64,000 nucleotides of DNA from DATAJX01 sp036261915 (GCA_036261915.1 DATAJX010000006.1:248001-312000); one strand, 5' to 3'. Positions 8,738 to 17,180 are shown, counted from the stretch's first letter. The notes: generated from the sequence alone by a model not told the origin. Numbers and translations: made by a program.

Positions 8738-10558
8738 CTAGCGCGCTTTAATGTGCAGTTCTTTTAACTGGTTCTCGCTCACCACGCTGGGGGCGCCCAT
8801 CAGCAAATCCTCGCCGCGCTGGGTCATGGGGAAGGCCACCACCTCGCGCACCAGGTTGCTTTCGGCCAGCAGCATCACCACACGCTCCAACCCGGCGGCG
8901 CAGCCACCGTGCGGCGGAGTGCCCAAGTGGAAGGCCTTCCACAAGCCGCGGAACTTGTCCTTCACCTCGTCGGCCGGGCGGCCGGCAATTTCAAACGCGC
9001 GCAGCATCACTTCAGGCAGGTGGTTGCGGATACCCCCCGAAATCAACTCATAGCCGTTGCACACCAGGTCGTACTGGAACGCCTTCACATCCAGCGGGTC
9101 GCCATCCAGCGCGGCCATACCGCCCTGCGGCATGCTGAACGGGTTGTGGCTGAAGTCGATCTTGCCGGTCGCATCATCCTTCTCAAACATGGGGAAGTCG
9201 ACGATCCACGCAAACCTGAACACGCCTTTTTCGCTCACGTTCAGATCATTGCCCAACCGCACGCGCAGCGCGCTCAGCAGCTTGTAGGTGGCGCTGGTCT
9301 TGGCCCCGGCAATGAAGAACACCACATCGCCGTCCACCGGCTTCATCTGGTCGGTAAGTTTTTGCAGGTTTTCGGGCGTCAGGAATTTCAGCAGCGGGCC
9401 CTTGGCCTCGCCGTCCTTCCAACTGATATAACCGGGCGCGGCAGGGGCACCATATTCGCCCATGGCCCACTTGCCCACATCGTCAAACCAGCTGCGCGGT
9501 TGCGCGGCGGCGGGGGCTTTAATGGCGCGTACAAAGCCACCCTTGGCCACAATGTCCTCAAATACCTTGAAACCGCCCCACAGGCCGCTCACGTCCTCAA
9601 TCACCAGCGGGCAGCGCAAATCAGGCTTGTCACTGGCGTACTTGGCCATGGCTTCGTCGTAGGGGATGCGCGTCCACGGCGTGGTCTGTACGGCGCGTCC
9701 ACCGGCGTTACGGCCGTTGCCGTTCCAGTCCTTGAATTCGGCGAACACGCCGCCCAGCACATCTTCCACCAGCGCAAAAATGCCGTCCTGCGTCGGGAAG
9801 GCCATCTCCAGGTCAAGCTGGTAAAAATCGGTCGGGCAACGGTCGGCGCGGGCGTCTTCGTCGCGAAAGCACGGCGCGATCTGAAAGTACTTGTCGAACC
9901 CGCTCACCATCAGCAGCTGCTTGAACTGCTGGGGCGCCTGAGGCAGGGCATAAAACTTGCCCGGATGAATGCGGCTGGGCACCAAAAAGTCGCGCGCGCC
10001 CTCGGGGCTGCTGGCGGTCAAAATCGGCGTCTGGAATTCGTTGAAGCCCTTGGCCCACATGCGTTCGCGCAGGCTCTTCACCACGGCGTTGCGCAGCAAA
10101 ATAGTGGCGCGCACGTCGTCGCGGCGCAGGTCCAAAAAGCGGTAGGTCAGGCGCAACTCTTCGGGAATGGTGTGGTCTTCCAGCGCATACGGCAGCGGCT
10201 CGGCCAGGCCCAGCACGTCGGCCTTCTTCACGTCGATTTCAATGGCGCCGGTGGGCAGGTTGGGGTTGGCCAACCCTTCGCCGCGGGCGATCACAGTGCC
10301 TTCCACCTGAATCACGCTTTCAAGCCCGGTGTGGGTGATTTTTTCCACCAGTTCGGCGCCGCAGCTTTCGGGGCGGAACACCAGCTGCACCAAACCACTC
10401 GGGCCGCGCAAATCCACAAACGCCACCCCGCCGTGGTCGCGGCGGCGGAACATCCAGCCCACCAGCCGCACGGGCTGGCCCACATGGTTTTCGCGCAAGT
10501 CGCCACCCGCGTGGGTGAAGTAGGGCAAACCTAAAGCGCTCTCAACTGGCGAAACCAT
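8738..10558 (-). CDS. aspS: Aspartate--tRNA ligase
   Basis: This 606-residue class II synthetase charges tRNA-Asp, possibly also tRNA-Asn as in many alphaproteobacteria that use GatCAB; the sequence does not settle this. An anticodon-binding OB fold occupies about 25-120. The class II core follows, with motif 2 region FRDEDARADR, the bacterial-type GAD insert in the middle, and motif 3 near the end (GCAAGLERVVM). The ATG at 10558 has AAGGAGA at good spacing. An upstream ATG at 10612 would add 18 atypical residues and was rejected. It is divergent from the ankyrin gene. Confidence 0.95.
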   Translation of the reverse strand: MVSPVESALGLPYFTHAGGDLRENHVGQPVRLVGWMFRRRDHGGVAFVDLRGPSGLVQLVFRPESCGAELVEKITHTGLESVIQVEGTVIARGEGLANPNLPTGAIEIDVKKADVLGLAEPLPYALEDHTIPEELRLTYRFLDLRRDDVRATILLRNAVVKSLRERMWAKGFNEFQTPILTASSPEGARDFLVPSRIHPGKFYALPQAPQQFKQLLMVSGFDKYFQIAPCFRDEDARADRCPTDFYQLDLEMAFPTQDGIFALVEDVLGGVFAEFKDWNGNGRNAGGRAVQTTPWTRIPYDEAMAKYASDKPDLRCPLVIEDVSGLWGGFKVFEDIVAKGGFVRAIKAPAAAQPRSWFDDVGKWAMGEYGAPAAPGYISWKDGEAKGPLLKFLTPENLQKLTDQMKPVDGDVVFFIAGAKTSATYKLLSALRVRLGNDLNVSEKGVFRFAWIVDFPMFEKDDATGKIDFSHNPFSMPQGGMAALDGDPLDVKAFQYDLVCNGYELISGGIRNHLPEVMLRAFEIAGRPADEVKDKFRGLWKAFHLGTPPHGGCAAGLERVVMLLAESNLVREVVAFPMTQRGEDLLMGAPSVVSENQLKELHIKAR

Positions 10559-10635
10559 CACAATCTCCTTATCAATTGCAGCCTTTTGGCCTGCGCAGGC
10601 TTGACCTGTCAAGCGCTCCGCCAGCTAATGCCACC

Positions 10636-11730
10636 ATGCCCCGTTTACGCCTGCCCGAGTTTATCGAAGACCAGCCTTGGTTTCTGGGCACTTCGCCGGT
10701 GGTCATCCTGCTGGGCGTGGGCGGCATTATTTTAGCGGGTTTGCTGGGCTGGTGGTGGCTGGGCGGACCCACCGCCATCCCGCGCCGTCCGGGCCCCGAA
10801 AGCTACCTCAACCCCAACCGCTATCCGTCCGAACTGTTCAGCACCCAGCCCGCCCGCCGGCAGGTGGTGTTCACCAGCATGGGCGGCCCTGCCGGGCAGG
10901 CCGTGTTCAAGGCCGAAGACCTGGGCGCCAAACCCACACCAGCACCGCTCCCGCGCCCCGGCCAAAGCCCTGCCGCTGCCAATGCCCCGCAAACTCCCGC
11001 AGAGGCCCAATTGGCCGAAAAGGGGTATACCTGGACGGCCGAAAGCTTCCTTTCCGCCGCACGCCAGGGCAACATCGACATGCTGCTGGTATTCCTCAAG
11101 GGCGGGTTCAACGTGCATGCCACCAACACCTTCGGCAACACCGCGCTGCACGCGGCGGCCGAGGCCAACCAGCCCAGCGCGGTCAAGCTGCTGCTGGCCG
11201 CGGGCAGCGATATCAACGCCGCCAACAGCCGCGGCCTTACGCCGCTGCACCGCGCGGCCGAAAACAACCTGCCGGGCATGGCGCAACTACTGCTGGCCGC
11301 AGGCGCGCAGGCCGAACCCCTCAGCAACGAGGGCTGGCCGCCGCTGTTCTACGCGGTGCAAAACAATAACGCCGACATCGTGCAGGCCCTGCTCACCGCA
11401 GGAGCCAAGGCCACGGTGGCCGATAAATACAAGGTCACCGCCGTGCACCTGGCCGTGCGCAAGGGCCTGGCCGACATGGTCAGAATGCTGCTCAAGGCCG
11501 GCGCCAAACTCGATAACGGCGACATCAACGGCACCACGCCGCTGCACCTCGCCATCCAGTCCGGCAATTACCAGCTGGCCAAAATGCTGCTCGAGAACGG
11601 CGCCAGCGCCACCCACCCCAGCGCGGGCGGGCAAAGCCCCATGTCCATGGCACTCGATAAACAGAACATGGCCATCGCCAACCTGCTGCTGGCCCACGGC
11701 GCCACCCGCCCCAGCGCGCTGGGTAAGTAA
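10636..11730 (+). CDS. Membrane-anchored ankyrin-repeat protein
   Basis: This 364-residue protein has one transmembrane segment at about 20-43 (very hydrophobic, ending GWWWLGG), a Pro/Ala-rich linker (about 45-125), then about seven ankyrin repeats of 33 residues to the end, with recurring motifs such as GNTALHAAAE, GLTPLHRAAE and GTTPLHLAIQ. Ankyrin repeats bind other proteins; the partner is unknown. The ATG at 10636 places the start directly before MPRLRLPEF. An upstream ATG at 10576 would run into the divergent aspS leader. A positively charged N-terminus suggests the repeats face the periplasm, but this is inference. Confidence 0.8.
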   Translation: MPRLRLPEFIEDQPWFLGTSPVVILLGVGGIILAGLLGWWWLGGPTAIPRRPGPESYLNPNRYPSELFSTQPARRQVVFTSMGGPAGQAVFKAEDLGAKPTPAPLPRPGQSPAAANAPQTPAEAQLAEKGYTWTAESFLSAARQGNIDMLLVFLKGGFNVHATNTFGNTALHAAAEANQPSAVKLLLAAGSDINAANSRGLTPLHRAAENNLPGMAQLLLAAGAQAEPLSNEGWPPLFYAVQNNNADIVQALLTAGAKATVADKYKVTAVHLAVRKGLADMVRMLLKAGAKLDNGDINGTTPLHLAIQSGNYQLAKMLLENGASATHPSAGGQSPMSMALDKQNMAIANLLLAHGATRPSALGK

Positions 11731-11799
11731 GCCACACACCTGCCAACCGGCTACAGCTGGCATCTCGCCAATCCCACCCACCTCGCCTAGCCTTCCCCA

Positions 11800-12480
11800 A
11801 TGCAAAGCATCGCCGACTATTTTGGCCTCAAATCCACGTCCGACCTCGCCTACGCCCACGCGGTGAACACGCGCAAGGAACTCGAAGCCGCCTGCGCCGA
11901 CCCCACCCTGCACGTGGCCGAGGGCGACGTGATGTACGCCTCCGCCGACGCCCTGCCCGCACTGGCCCACCCGTGGCAGGATATCCTCGACCTCGACATC
12001 CAGACCTTCCTCACCAGCCTCAACGCCGCCAACAAGGCCATCAAACTCGATTTCACCAGCCCCGCCGCCATCGAGCCCACGCTGCAACTCGCCGCGCGCC
12101 TCAAACTCACTGTGCCGGTCATCGTCCACGCCAACATCTTCAGCCTGCTGAACGACGACGAACCCGAAGACGCCATGGAGCCCGAAAAATTCCTGCGCCT
12201 CATCCAAACCAACCTGCCCACCGCCGTCATCTCGCTGGGCTGGAGCCTCAAGCGCGAACACGACGCCGACGGCATGGTCGAAGACCTGCTCATCCAGCAG
12301 GTGTCCGACCTCTTCACCGCCCGCCTCACCGGCGCCTACGAGGTCGATATCCGCGCCGGCTATACCAGCGGCTGGGAACGCGGCGCCGCCCTCATCCTCG
12401 ACCCCATTAAAACCGAACTCACACCCGCCGAAAATTACGGCGGCAATGTAGTATCGCTGGCCTCGCGCCGCGCCGCCTGA
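11800..12480 (+). CDS. FAM151/menorin-like (DUF2181) domain protein
   Basis: This 226-residue protein resembles the FAM151/menorin domain better known from animals. The order of motifs fits: HAVN (20-23) followed by a helix, EGDV (41-44), AHP (56-58), IKLDF (81-85), a VHANI strand (109-113) and SLGW (145-148). The domain is thought to form a TIM-barrel related to glycerophosphodiester phosphodiesterases, but no bacterial activity is known to me. There is no signal peptide or membrane segment, so it is probably cytoplasmic. It follows the ankyrin gene by 69 bp on the same strand and ends at a shared terminator. Confidence 0.65.
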   Translation: MQSIADYFGLKSTSDLAYAHAVNTRKELEAACADPTLHVAEGDVMYASADALPALAHPWQDILDLDIQTFLTSLNAANKAIKLDFTSPAAIEPTLQLAARLKLTVPVIVHANIFSLLNDDEPEDAMEPEKFLRLIQTNLPTAVISLGWSLKREHDADGMVEDLLIQQVSDLFTARLTGAYEVDIRAGYTSGWERGAALILDPIKTELTPAENYGGNVVSLASRRAA

Positions 12481-12498
12481 AAGGATGGCGCATAAATC

Positions 12499-12532
12499 AA
12501 AAAGGCCCCCAACGGGGCCCTTTTTTAAACCG
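12499..12532. terminator. Bidirectional terminator between the FAM151-like gene and hpf
   Basis: The stem AAGGCCCC/GGGGCC is flanked by A-run and T-run on opposite sides. It serves the convergent FAM151-like (plus) and hpf (minus) genes. Confidence 0.85.
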
Positions 12533-12534
12533 TG

Positions 12535-13128
12535 CTATTTGGGCGCAACCCAGCGCACCTGCGCCTCGCCCTCGCGGTACACCATATTCAACTGCCCGCT
12601 GCTCACGTTCAAAAACAAAAAGGCGGGCTTGTGCAGCAAGTCCATCTGCATCACAGCCTCGTCCACGGTCATGGGGCTCATCTTGTCCACGTCCTTCTTC
12701 ACCACTTCGGGGGCATGGTCGGCAAACATGTCGTGCGGCACGTCTTCCAGATGGCTGTCGCTCATGCTCAGGCTTTCAAGGCTCAGCGGGCCCATGTCCT
12801 TCAGCTTTTCCTTGAATTTCTGGCGGCGCTCGCGGTGCTTGGCCAAACGGCCCTTGTACTTTTCCAGCTGGCGCGAAAGCTTGGCCGTCGCATCATCCAG
12901 CGCGGCATAGGTGTCAATGCCGCTGCCTTCGGCGTGCAGCGCCAAGCCGCCGGCGTGGGCGGTCACGGCCGCATGGTGCAGGTGGTGGTGGTGGTTCTGC
13001 TGGCTGAAAACAATGTGGGCATCCTTCAACCCTTCAACATAGGTCTGCAACGCCACGATCTTCTCTTCGGCATGGCTCTGAAGGGCGTCGCCGGTTTCCA
13101 TTTGATGACCACTGATGCTGACACGCAT
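12535..13128 (-). CDS. hpf: Ribosome hibernation promoting factor, long form
   Basis: This 197-residue protein is predicted to bind the 30S subunit and dimerise 70S ribosomes into inactive 100S particles in stationary phase. Residues 1 to about 100 are the HPF/YfiA ribosome-binding domain. After a linker, about 140-197 is the long-HPF dimerisation domain, ending in FLNVSSGQLNMVYREG. An unusual His-rich run (HHHHLHH) sits near residue 46. A consensus-like promoter is upstream at 13160-13189. In many proteobacteria hpf directly follows rpoN; here two unknown genes intervene. Confidence 0.9.
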   Translation of the reverse strand: MRVSISGHQMETGDALQSHAEEKIVALQTYVEGLKDAHIVFSQQNHHHHLHHAAVTAHAGGLALHAEGSGIDTYAALDDATAKLSRQLEKYKGRLAKHRERRQKFKEKLKDMGPLSLESLSMSDSHLEDVPHDMFADHAPEVVKKDVDKMSPMTVDEAVMQMDLLHKPAFLFLNVSSGQLNMVYREGEAQVRWVAPK

Positions 13129-13159
13129 ATCGATGTTCCTCCCGTTGTTTCTGGTCCTT

Positions 13160-13189
13160 ATTATACCTCCCCCAAGCAGGTCCTAACAA
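13160..13189 (-). promoter_or_regulatory. Predicted sigma-70 promoter of hpf
   Basis: On the minus strand there is TTGTTA (-35), an 18-bp spacer and TATAAT (-10, perfect match). The hpf ATG lies 32 bp further on, leaving a leader of about 25 nt. GGGAGGAAC just before the ATG is the ribosome-binding site. Confidence 0.65.
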
Positions 13190-13218
13190 GCCGCACCTGC
13201 GCTTGACAGGCAAAACAA

Positions 13219-13247
13219 AACGGCGGCCCCCATCCAGGGGCCGCCGT
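13219..13247 (-). terminator. Terminator after the 13256-13741 gene
   Basis: The strong stem CGGCGGCCCC/GGGGCCGCCG is followed on the minus strand by a T-rich tract (GTTTTGTTTT). It separates the unknown gene from the hpf promoter. Confidence 0.75.
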
Positions 13248-13255
13248 CAAAATCG

Positions 13256-13741
13256 TCATGCAAACAGGTATTTGTAGCGGGCCTCGGGCATAAATATCCG
13301 GGGCGAAAAGTCGCTGTATTCCACACCCTGCTTTTGCAGCATGCCGCACAGTTTGCCATACACCGTTTCCGGCAGGTCCATGCCCAGGCAAATGCGCGGG
13401 GGTTCGGTCTGCAGCAGGGTATAAATCGCCGTGCACAGGTAAATGTGCCCGGCAAAGTCTTCCACCGCCACGGGCTGGATGATCCGCAGCGGTTCAATGG
13501 CATGGATATCCCTGAACTGCACCGGCCGCTGGGTCATCCCCTTAAAGCGGCGCACGGTGCGGTGGTCCTTCAGTTGCCGGTCAAGCCATGTAATCAGCTC
13601 TTCAATGCCGGCGGGGGTCTGGTGCTGGGCCAAAACAATATTCCACTGGCCGATGACCTTCTCCAGCGCATCGGCCGAATGGTCGAACATCGGCTTGGCC
13701 GGTGCCTTGAACGGCACAACATTATCACCCTGAATATCCAT
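13256..13741 (-). CDS. Hypothetical protein between rpoN and hpf
   Basis: This 161-residue soluble protein belongs to no family I recognise. The ATG at 13741 has GGGAGAG six bases upstream, so the longer frame up to 13813 was rejected. There is no signal peptide or transmembrane segment. Recognisable stretches include a charged helix (ITWLDRQLKDHRTVRRFKG) and two cysteines, in the segments IYLCTAIYTLL and LCGMLQKQG. It has its own terminators on both sides, so it is probably a single-gene transcript. ptsN often sits in this neighbourhood, but this protein lacks the PTS EIIA histidine context. Confidence 0.6.
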   Translation of the reverse strand: MDIQGDNVVPFKAPAKPMFDHSADALEKVIGQWNIVLAQHQTPAGIEELITWLDRQLKDHRTVRRFKGMTQRPVQFRDIHAIEPLRIIQPVAVEDFAGHIYLCTAIYTLLQTEPPRICLGMDLPETVYGKLCGMLQKQGVEYSDFSPRIFMPEARYKYLFA

Positions 13742-13830
13742 GGTGTTCTCTCCCATAAACAAGAAGCCAAAAAGGGTCGGGGTTTCAGCGACAAATCTAA
13801 CCCATGGGCACACAAGCGTAAAGTATACAA

Positions 13831-13863
13831 AAAAGGCGGTAGGTTTCCCTGCCGCCTTTTTCC
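13831..13863. terminator. Bidirectional terminator
   Basis: The stem GGCGGTAGG/CCTGCCGCC is flanked by A-run and T-run. On the minus strand it ends the 13866-14360 gene. Confidence 0.8.
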
Positions 13864-13865
13864 GT

Positions 13866-14360
13866 TCAGTGCTTGCGGCGCCCCTTGGCCTTCACGGCCT
13901 TTTTGCGCTTCTTTTTCGGCGGCGCCTTGGCCTTCGCTTTGGCCTTCGGCTTGCCCGGGCTCGAGTGCACCAGTTTCAGGTGCGCCTCCTTCGCCACAGG
14001 CGCCGGTTCCAGCGGCTGGCCCGGCTGCCACGGCAACGGGGCCAGGGCTTTCACCTGCCCGTCGTCGCCAATGGCCTGCATCATTTTTTGCAGGCTGCCG
14101 TAACCGGCATGGCCGATGCGCGGCAGCAGCTGCAATTCCATCAGCCGCAGGGTTTCGCCGTCCAGCTTGCCGGTCTCCACCACGTGGCGCACGTCGCGCA
14201 TGTCGCGGATACGCCGCCCCACACCATTGGTCTCGTCGTTCATCACGTCGGCACTCACCATCATTTCGGCAAGCACTTCAATGTCGGCATGGGTCAGGTA
14301 GGTCAGGGCAATGCCCAGCCGCCTGTGGTCCGGCAGGGTACCAGTCGGTTGTTCAGTCAT
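13866..14360 (-). CDS. Hypothetical protein with histone-like basic tail
   Basis: This 164-residue protein of unknown function has two parts. The N-terminal 105 residues look like an alpha-helical globular domain. The last 30 residues (from about 135) are almost entirely Lys, Ala, Pro and Arg, with repeats such as KAKAKA and PKKKRKK, resembling a histone H1/HupB-type tail that would bind nucleic acid. I chose the ATG at 14360 because residues upstream look untranslated; its ribosome-binding site is weak (GAGAAC). It lies downstream of rpoN on the same strand, about 200 bp away. Confidence 0.6.
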   Translation of the reverse strand: MTEQPTGTLPDHRRLGIALTYLTHADIEVLAEMMVSADVMNDETNGVGRRIRDMRDVRHVVETGKLDGETLRLMELQLLPRIGHAGYGSLQKMMQAIGDDGQVKALAPLPWQPGQPLEPAPVAKEAHLKLVHSSPGKPKAKAKAKAPPKKKRKKAVKAKGRRKH

Positions 14361-14516
14361 GCTGTTCTCGCAGGTTGAGGGTTTCAAAAGGGTACTCAAC
14401 GCAACGCCAAACGCTACAGATACATATAGTAGGCCTCTCACATGGGGCCATCATCCAGCAACGTCAATGCCTTAAGTTACAAATATTAAGCGTTTTTGCG
14501 CCGGGTTTTGCGGGGT

Positions 14517-14531
14517 CACGCCAACGGCGTG
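14517..14531. repeat. Short perfect inverted repeat downstream of rpoN
   Basis: The inverted repeat CACGCC-AAC-GGCGTG lies about 33 bp beyond the rpoN stop. No U-run follows, so it is a weak terminator candidate or a protein-binding dyad. Confidence 0.35.
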
Positions 14532-14563
14532 CGTCATTAAAGGGAGGCGCGTGGTCCCCAACC

Positions 14564-16021
14564 TTAACTGGCCTTGCGCCGTATCTTCCGCGCACTGCTG
14601 CCGGGAATGTTCGCCGCTTCGCGGTACTTGGCCACGGTGCGCCTTGCCACCTGCACACCCTCGGCGGTCAGCAGCTTCACCAATTGCTCGTCGCTCAGCG
14701 GCGAGGCCGGGTTCTCGGCCGCCACCAGCCGCTTGATCATGGCCTGCACGCTGTTGCTGGCCACGCCCACCTGCCCGCCAATACTGCTCACCCCGCTGGC
14801 GCAGAACGCGCGGAACGGCAGCACACCGCGCGGCGTCTGCATGTAGGTGCCGGTGGTCACGCGGCTCACGGTGCTTTCGTGCATCCCTATCTCGCGCGCA
14901 ATGTCGCGCAAACTCAGCGGCACCAAAAATTCCGCACCGGCATCAAAAAATCCGGCCTGCTTGGCCACCATGGCACGGGCCACCAGCATAATGGTCTGCG
15001 CGCGCTGCTCCAGCGCCCCCACCAGCCAGCGTGCACGCTGCGTGCGGTCGCGGGCCCACGCCCGGCCCGCGGCGGCCACACTGCTCTTGCCCATGGGCAA
15101 CGGCAACGCGTTCACCAGCAGGCGGGGGAAGGCCGCACCGTTCAAACTCACCTTCCAGCCACCGGCCGGGTCGGCATCCACGATCACGTCCGGCAACACG
15201 GCATCCACTTTCACCACCGCAAACGCCAGGCCGGGCTTGGGCGTGCAGGCGCGTATGTTCTCCACCGCGTCGGCGATCAGCTCCTCGTCGCAGCGCGCCA
15301 GCTTGGCCAGGTAGGCCCAATCCTTCGCCGCCACCTTGTCCAGGTTGGCCAGGCAAACCTCGGTCGGGTGGTCCAGCATCTTGGCGGCATGCAGTTGCAG
15401 CCGCAGGCACTCGGCCACGTCACGCGCGCCCACACCGGCGGGTTCCAGTGTCTGCAAAATCGCACGGGCGTCGTCGATCACGTCTTCAGGCAACCGCAAC
15501 TTGGCGGCCACCTCGGTCAGGTCTATCCGCAGGTAACCGGCGTCGTCCAAGGCATCGATCAGGTAATGCCCGGCCACGCGCAGCACACGGTTGGCCGGGC
15601 TTACCACCGCGTCAAACTGCTGCATCAAATGTTCATTCAGGGTCTGCGCCTTGTGGGCGGTGGCCTGCCAGCCCTCGGCCTCGTCATCAAATCCGCCGGC
15701 ACCAACGGCCATGCCCATCGGCCCTGCAAAACCTTCATGACTCACTTCTTCCCAGCGTTCACCCGCCGCATCACTTGTGTGCAGGTCGGCAGCCTCGGCG
15801 CGCCCTTCATGCATCGTTTCCGCACCCTTTTGCGACAACAATGCGTCAGTCGCGCTACCATCCTGCTCCACTTCAAGGCAGGGGTTGTCGGCAATTTCCT
15901 GGGTAATCAAATCCTGAACATCGAAGGCCGAAAGCTGCAATAATTCAATGGCTTCGCGCAACTCGGCGGTCAGGCGAACGTCCTGTTTCTGTTGTAATGC
16001 CAGCCCGGTATTCAATGCCAT
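14564..16021 (-). CDS. rpoN: RNA polymerase sigma-54 factor
   Basis: This 485-residue sigma factor directs transcription from -24/-12 promoters activated by enhancer-binding ATPases. The N-terminal glutamine-rich region I (LNTGLALQQKQ, then LQLSAFDVQDLI), the acidic region II (about 50-110), the core-binding domain and the C-terminal RpoN box ARRTVAKYRE are all present. The ATG at 16021 gives the usual MALNTGL-type start; the ORF's 8 extra upstream residues were rejected. No sigma-54 activator gene and no convincing -24/-12 promoter was seen in this window. Confidence 0.95.
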   Translation of the reverse strand: MALNTGLALQQKQDVRLTAELREAIELLQLSAFDVQDLITQEIADNPCLEVEQDGSATDALLSQKGAETMHEGRAEAADLHTSDAAGERWEEVSHEGFAGPMGMAVGAGGFDDEAEGWQATAHKAQTLNEHLMQQFDAVVSPANRVLRVAGHYLIDALDDAGYLRIDLTEVAAKLRLPEDVIDDARAILQTLEPAGVGARDVAECLRLQLHAAKMLDHPTEVCLANLDKVAAKDWAYLAKLARCDEELIADAVENIRACTPKPGLAFAVVKVDAVLPDVIVDADPAGGWKVSLNGAAFPRLLVNALPLPMGKSSVAAAGRAWARDRTQRARWLVGALEQRAQTIMLVARAMVAKQAGFFDAGAEFLVPLSLRDIAREIGMHESTVSRVTTGTYMQTPRGVLPFRAFCASGVSSIGGQVGVASNSVQAMIKRLVAAENPASPLSDEQLVKLLTAEGVQVARRTVAKYREAANIPGSSARKIRRKAS

Positions 16022-16121
16022 GCAAAAAGCATACCAAAACCACAAAATAAAAGGCCAAATGCCCCTTATTTAAGCTAAGTTCTGTGCTTATTTTATCACC
16101 CCGCCTTTGGGGGTAAGTACA

Positions 16122-17180
16122 TCAACCGGCGCCCGGCCCGCTGTCGAGCGACTTGGTCTTCACGTCGATTGGGTTTTCCTTCAACTCTTTGTAAATCGCC
16201 TTTACCTCATGCAGGTTGTCGGGCCGGTGCTCAAACGGCAGCGGACTGGGTATCTTGCCTTTCTTGGCAAGGTTCAGCGCATTACCCACCTGCCCCAGCA
16301 CACCCAGCGGCCCCAGCGCCTGCAGCATCATGAACGGTTCGTTCACCACGCCCCAGGTTTCAATTTCGCCCTTCAGGCTGGTGCTCTTGCGGGCACCGAT
16401 ATTGTCCGTAATTCCGGCCTCAATGGCCAACCCGCGCAGCTTCACAATGGCTTCCATCGGGGCCACGCCCTTGGGGCAGGCGTCAATGCACATGCCGCAA
16501 CGGGTGCAGTCCCAAATGCCGTCGTCACCGCTCAAATATTTCAACCGTTCGGTCTTTTTACCCTCGCGCGGATCGGCCACAAAACGGTAAGCCTTGGCCA
16601 ATGCGGCAGGCCCGATGAACGCGGGGTTCTCCACCATGGCGGTGCAGTCGCTGTAGCAAGCCCCGCACATGATGCAGTTGCTCACCATGTTCACCTGGCT
16701 GAAAGAATCCTTGTTGACGTGCGATTCCTTTTCGGCGCCTTCCTGCACAAAAGGGTCGATATTTTTGACTTTTTCGTAAAACGGCTGGATATCGACCACC
16801 AAATCCTTCAGAACCGGCTGGTTCTTCTGCGGCGAAATCTCAATGATCCCATCCTTCGCCGGAGCGATATTTTTGGCGGAATTTCCAGCTAAAACGTCGG
16901 TCACTTTTGTTTTACAGGCCAGCCGGGAACGGTTGGCGATGTACATGCCGCAACTTCCGCAGATACTTGCGCGACAACTACGCCGGAAAGTGAGTGTTCC
17001 GTCAATTTCGCCCTTAATCCATTCAAGCCCCTGCAGCACCGTGGTTGAGGGGGTATAGGGAACTTCGAAATCCTGGGTTTTTTGAATGACGTGATCGCCC
17101 ACCTGCGTACCGCGCATCACCCGAAAAACAACGGTGGAATTGGTTTTTGATGCGGTATCGGTCTTTTTCTTGGGAACCAT
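16122..17180 (-). CDS. SdhB/FrdB-like iron-sulfur protein with an extra cluster cysteine
   Basis: This 352-residue protein resembles the iron-sulfur subunit of succinate dehydrogenase or fumarate reductase. A plant-ferredoxin domain binds 2Fe-2S through C69, C74, C77 and C89. The first C-terminal motif is C169, C172, C175, C179. The second is C225-x2-C228-x2-C231-x3-C235-P. In classical SdhB the residue matching C228 is not cysteine and the site holds 3Fe-4S; here it could hold 4Fe-4S. A 95-residue C-terminal extension is unusual. No sdhA, sdhC or sdhD is nearby. The ATG at 17180 was chosen; upstream codons look non-coding. Confidence 0.8.
   Translation of the reverse strand: MVPKKKTDTASKTNSTVVFRVMRGTQVGDHVIQKTQDFEVPYTPSTTVLQGLEWIKGEIDGTLTFRRSCRASICGSCGMYIANRSRLACKTKVTDVLAGNSAKNIAPAKDGIIEISPQKNQPVLKDLVVDIQPFYEKVKNIDPFVQEGAEKESHVNKDSFSQVNMVSNCIMCGACYSDCTAMVENPAFIGPAALAKAYRFVADPREGKKTERLKYLSGDDGIWDCTRCGMCIDACPKGVAPMEAIVKLRGLAIEAGITDNIGARKSTSLKGEIETWGVVNEPFMMLQALGPLGVLGQVGNALNLAKKGKIPSPLPFEHRPDNLHEVKAIYKELKENPIDVKTKSLDSGPGAG

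Noticed and set aside
8909..10534. 541-codon plus-strand open frame opposite aspS
   Set aside because: It is antisense to a certain synthetase gene with no supporting domain.
13334..15943. 869-codon plus-strand open frame opposite hypothetical genes and rpoN
   Set aside because: It is antisense to rpoN and two other genes, has no recognisable domain or ribosome-binding site, and is rich in His/Arg/Gly as expected for a GC-rich shadow frame.
16098..16113. Hairpin after the SdhB-like gene as a terminator
   Set aside because: The ACCCC/GGGGT stem is short and lacks a U-run on the minus strand, so it was not listed as a feature.
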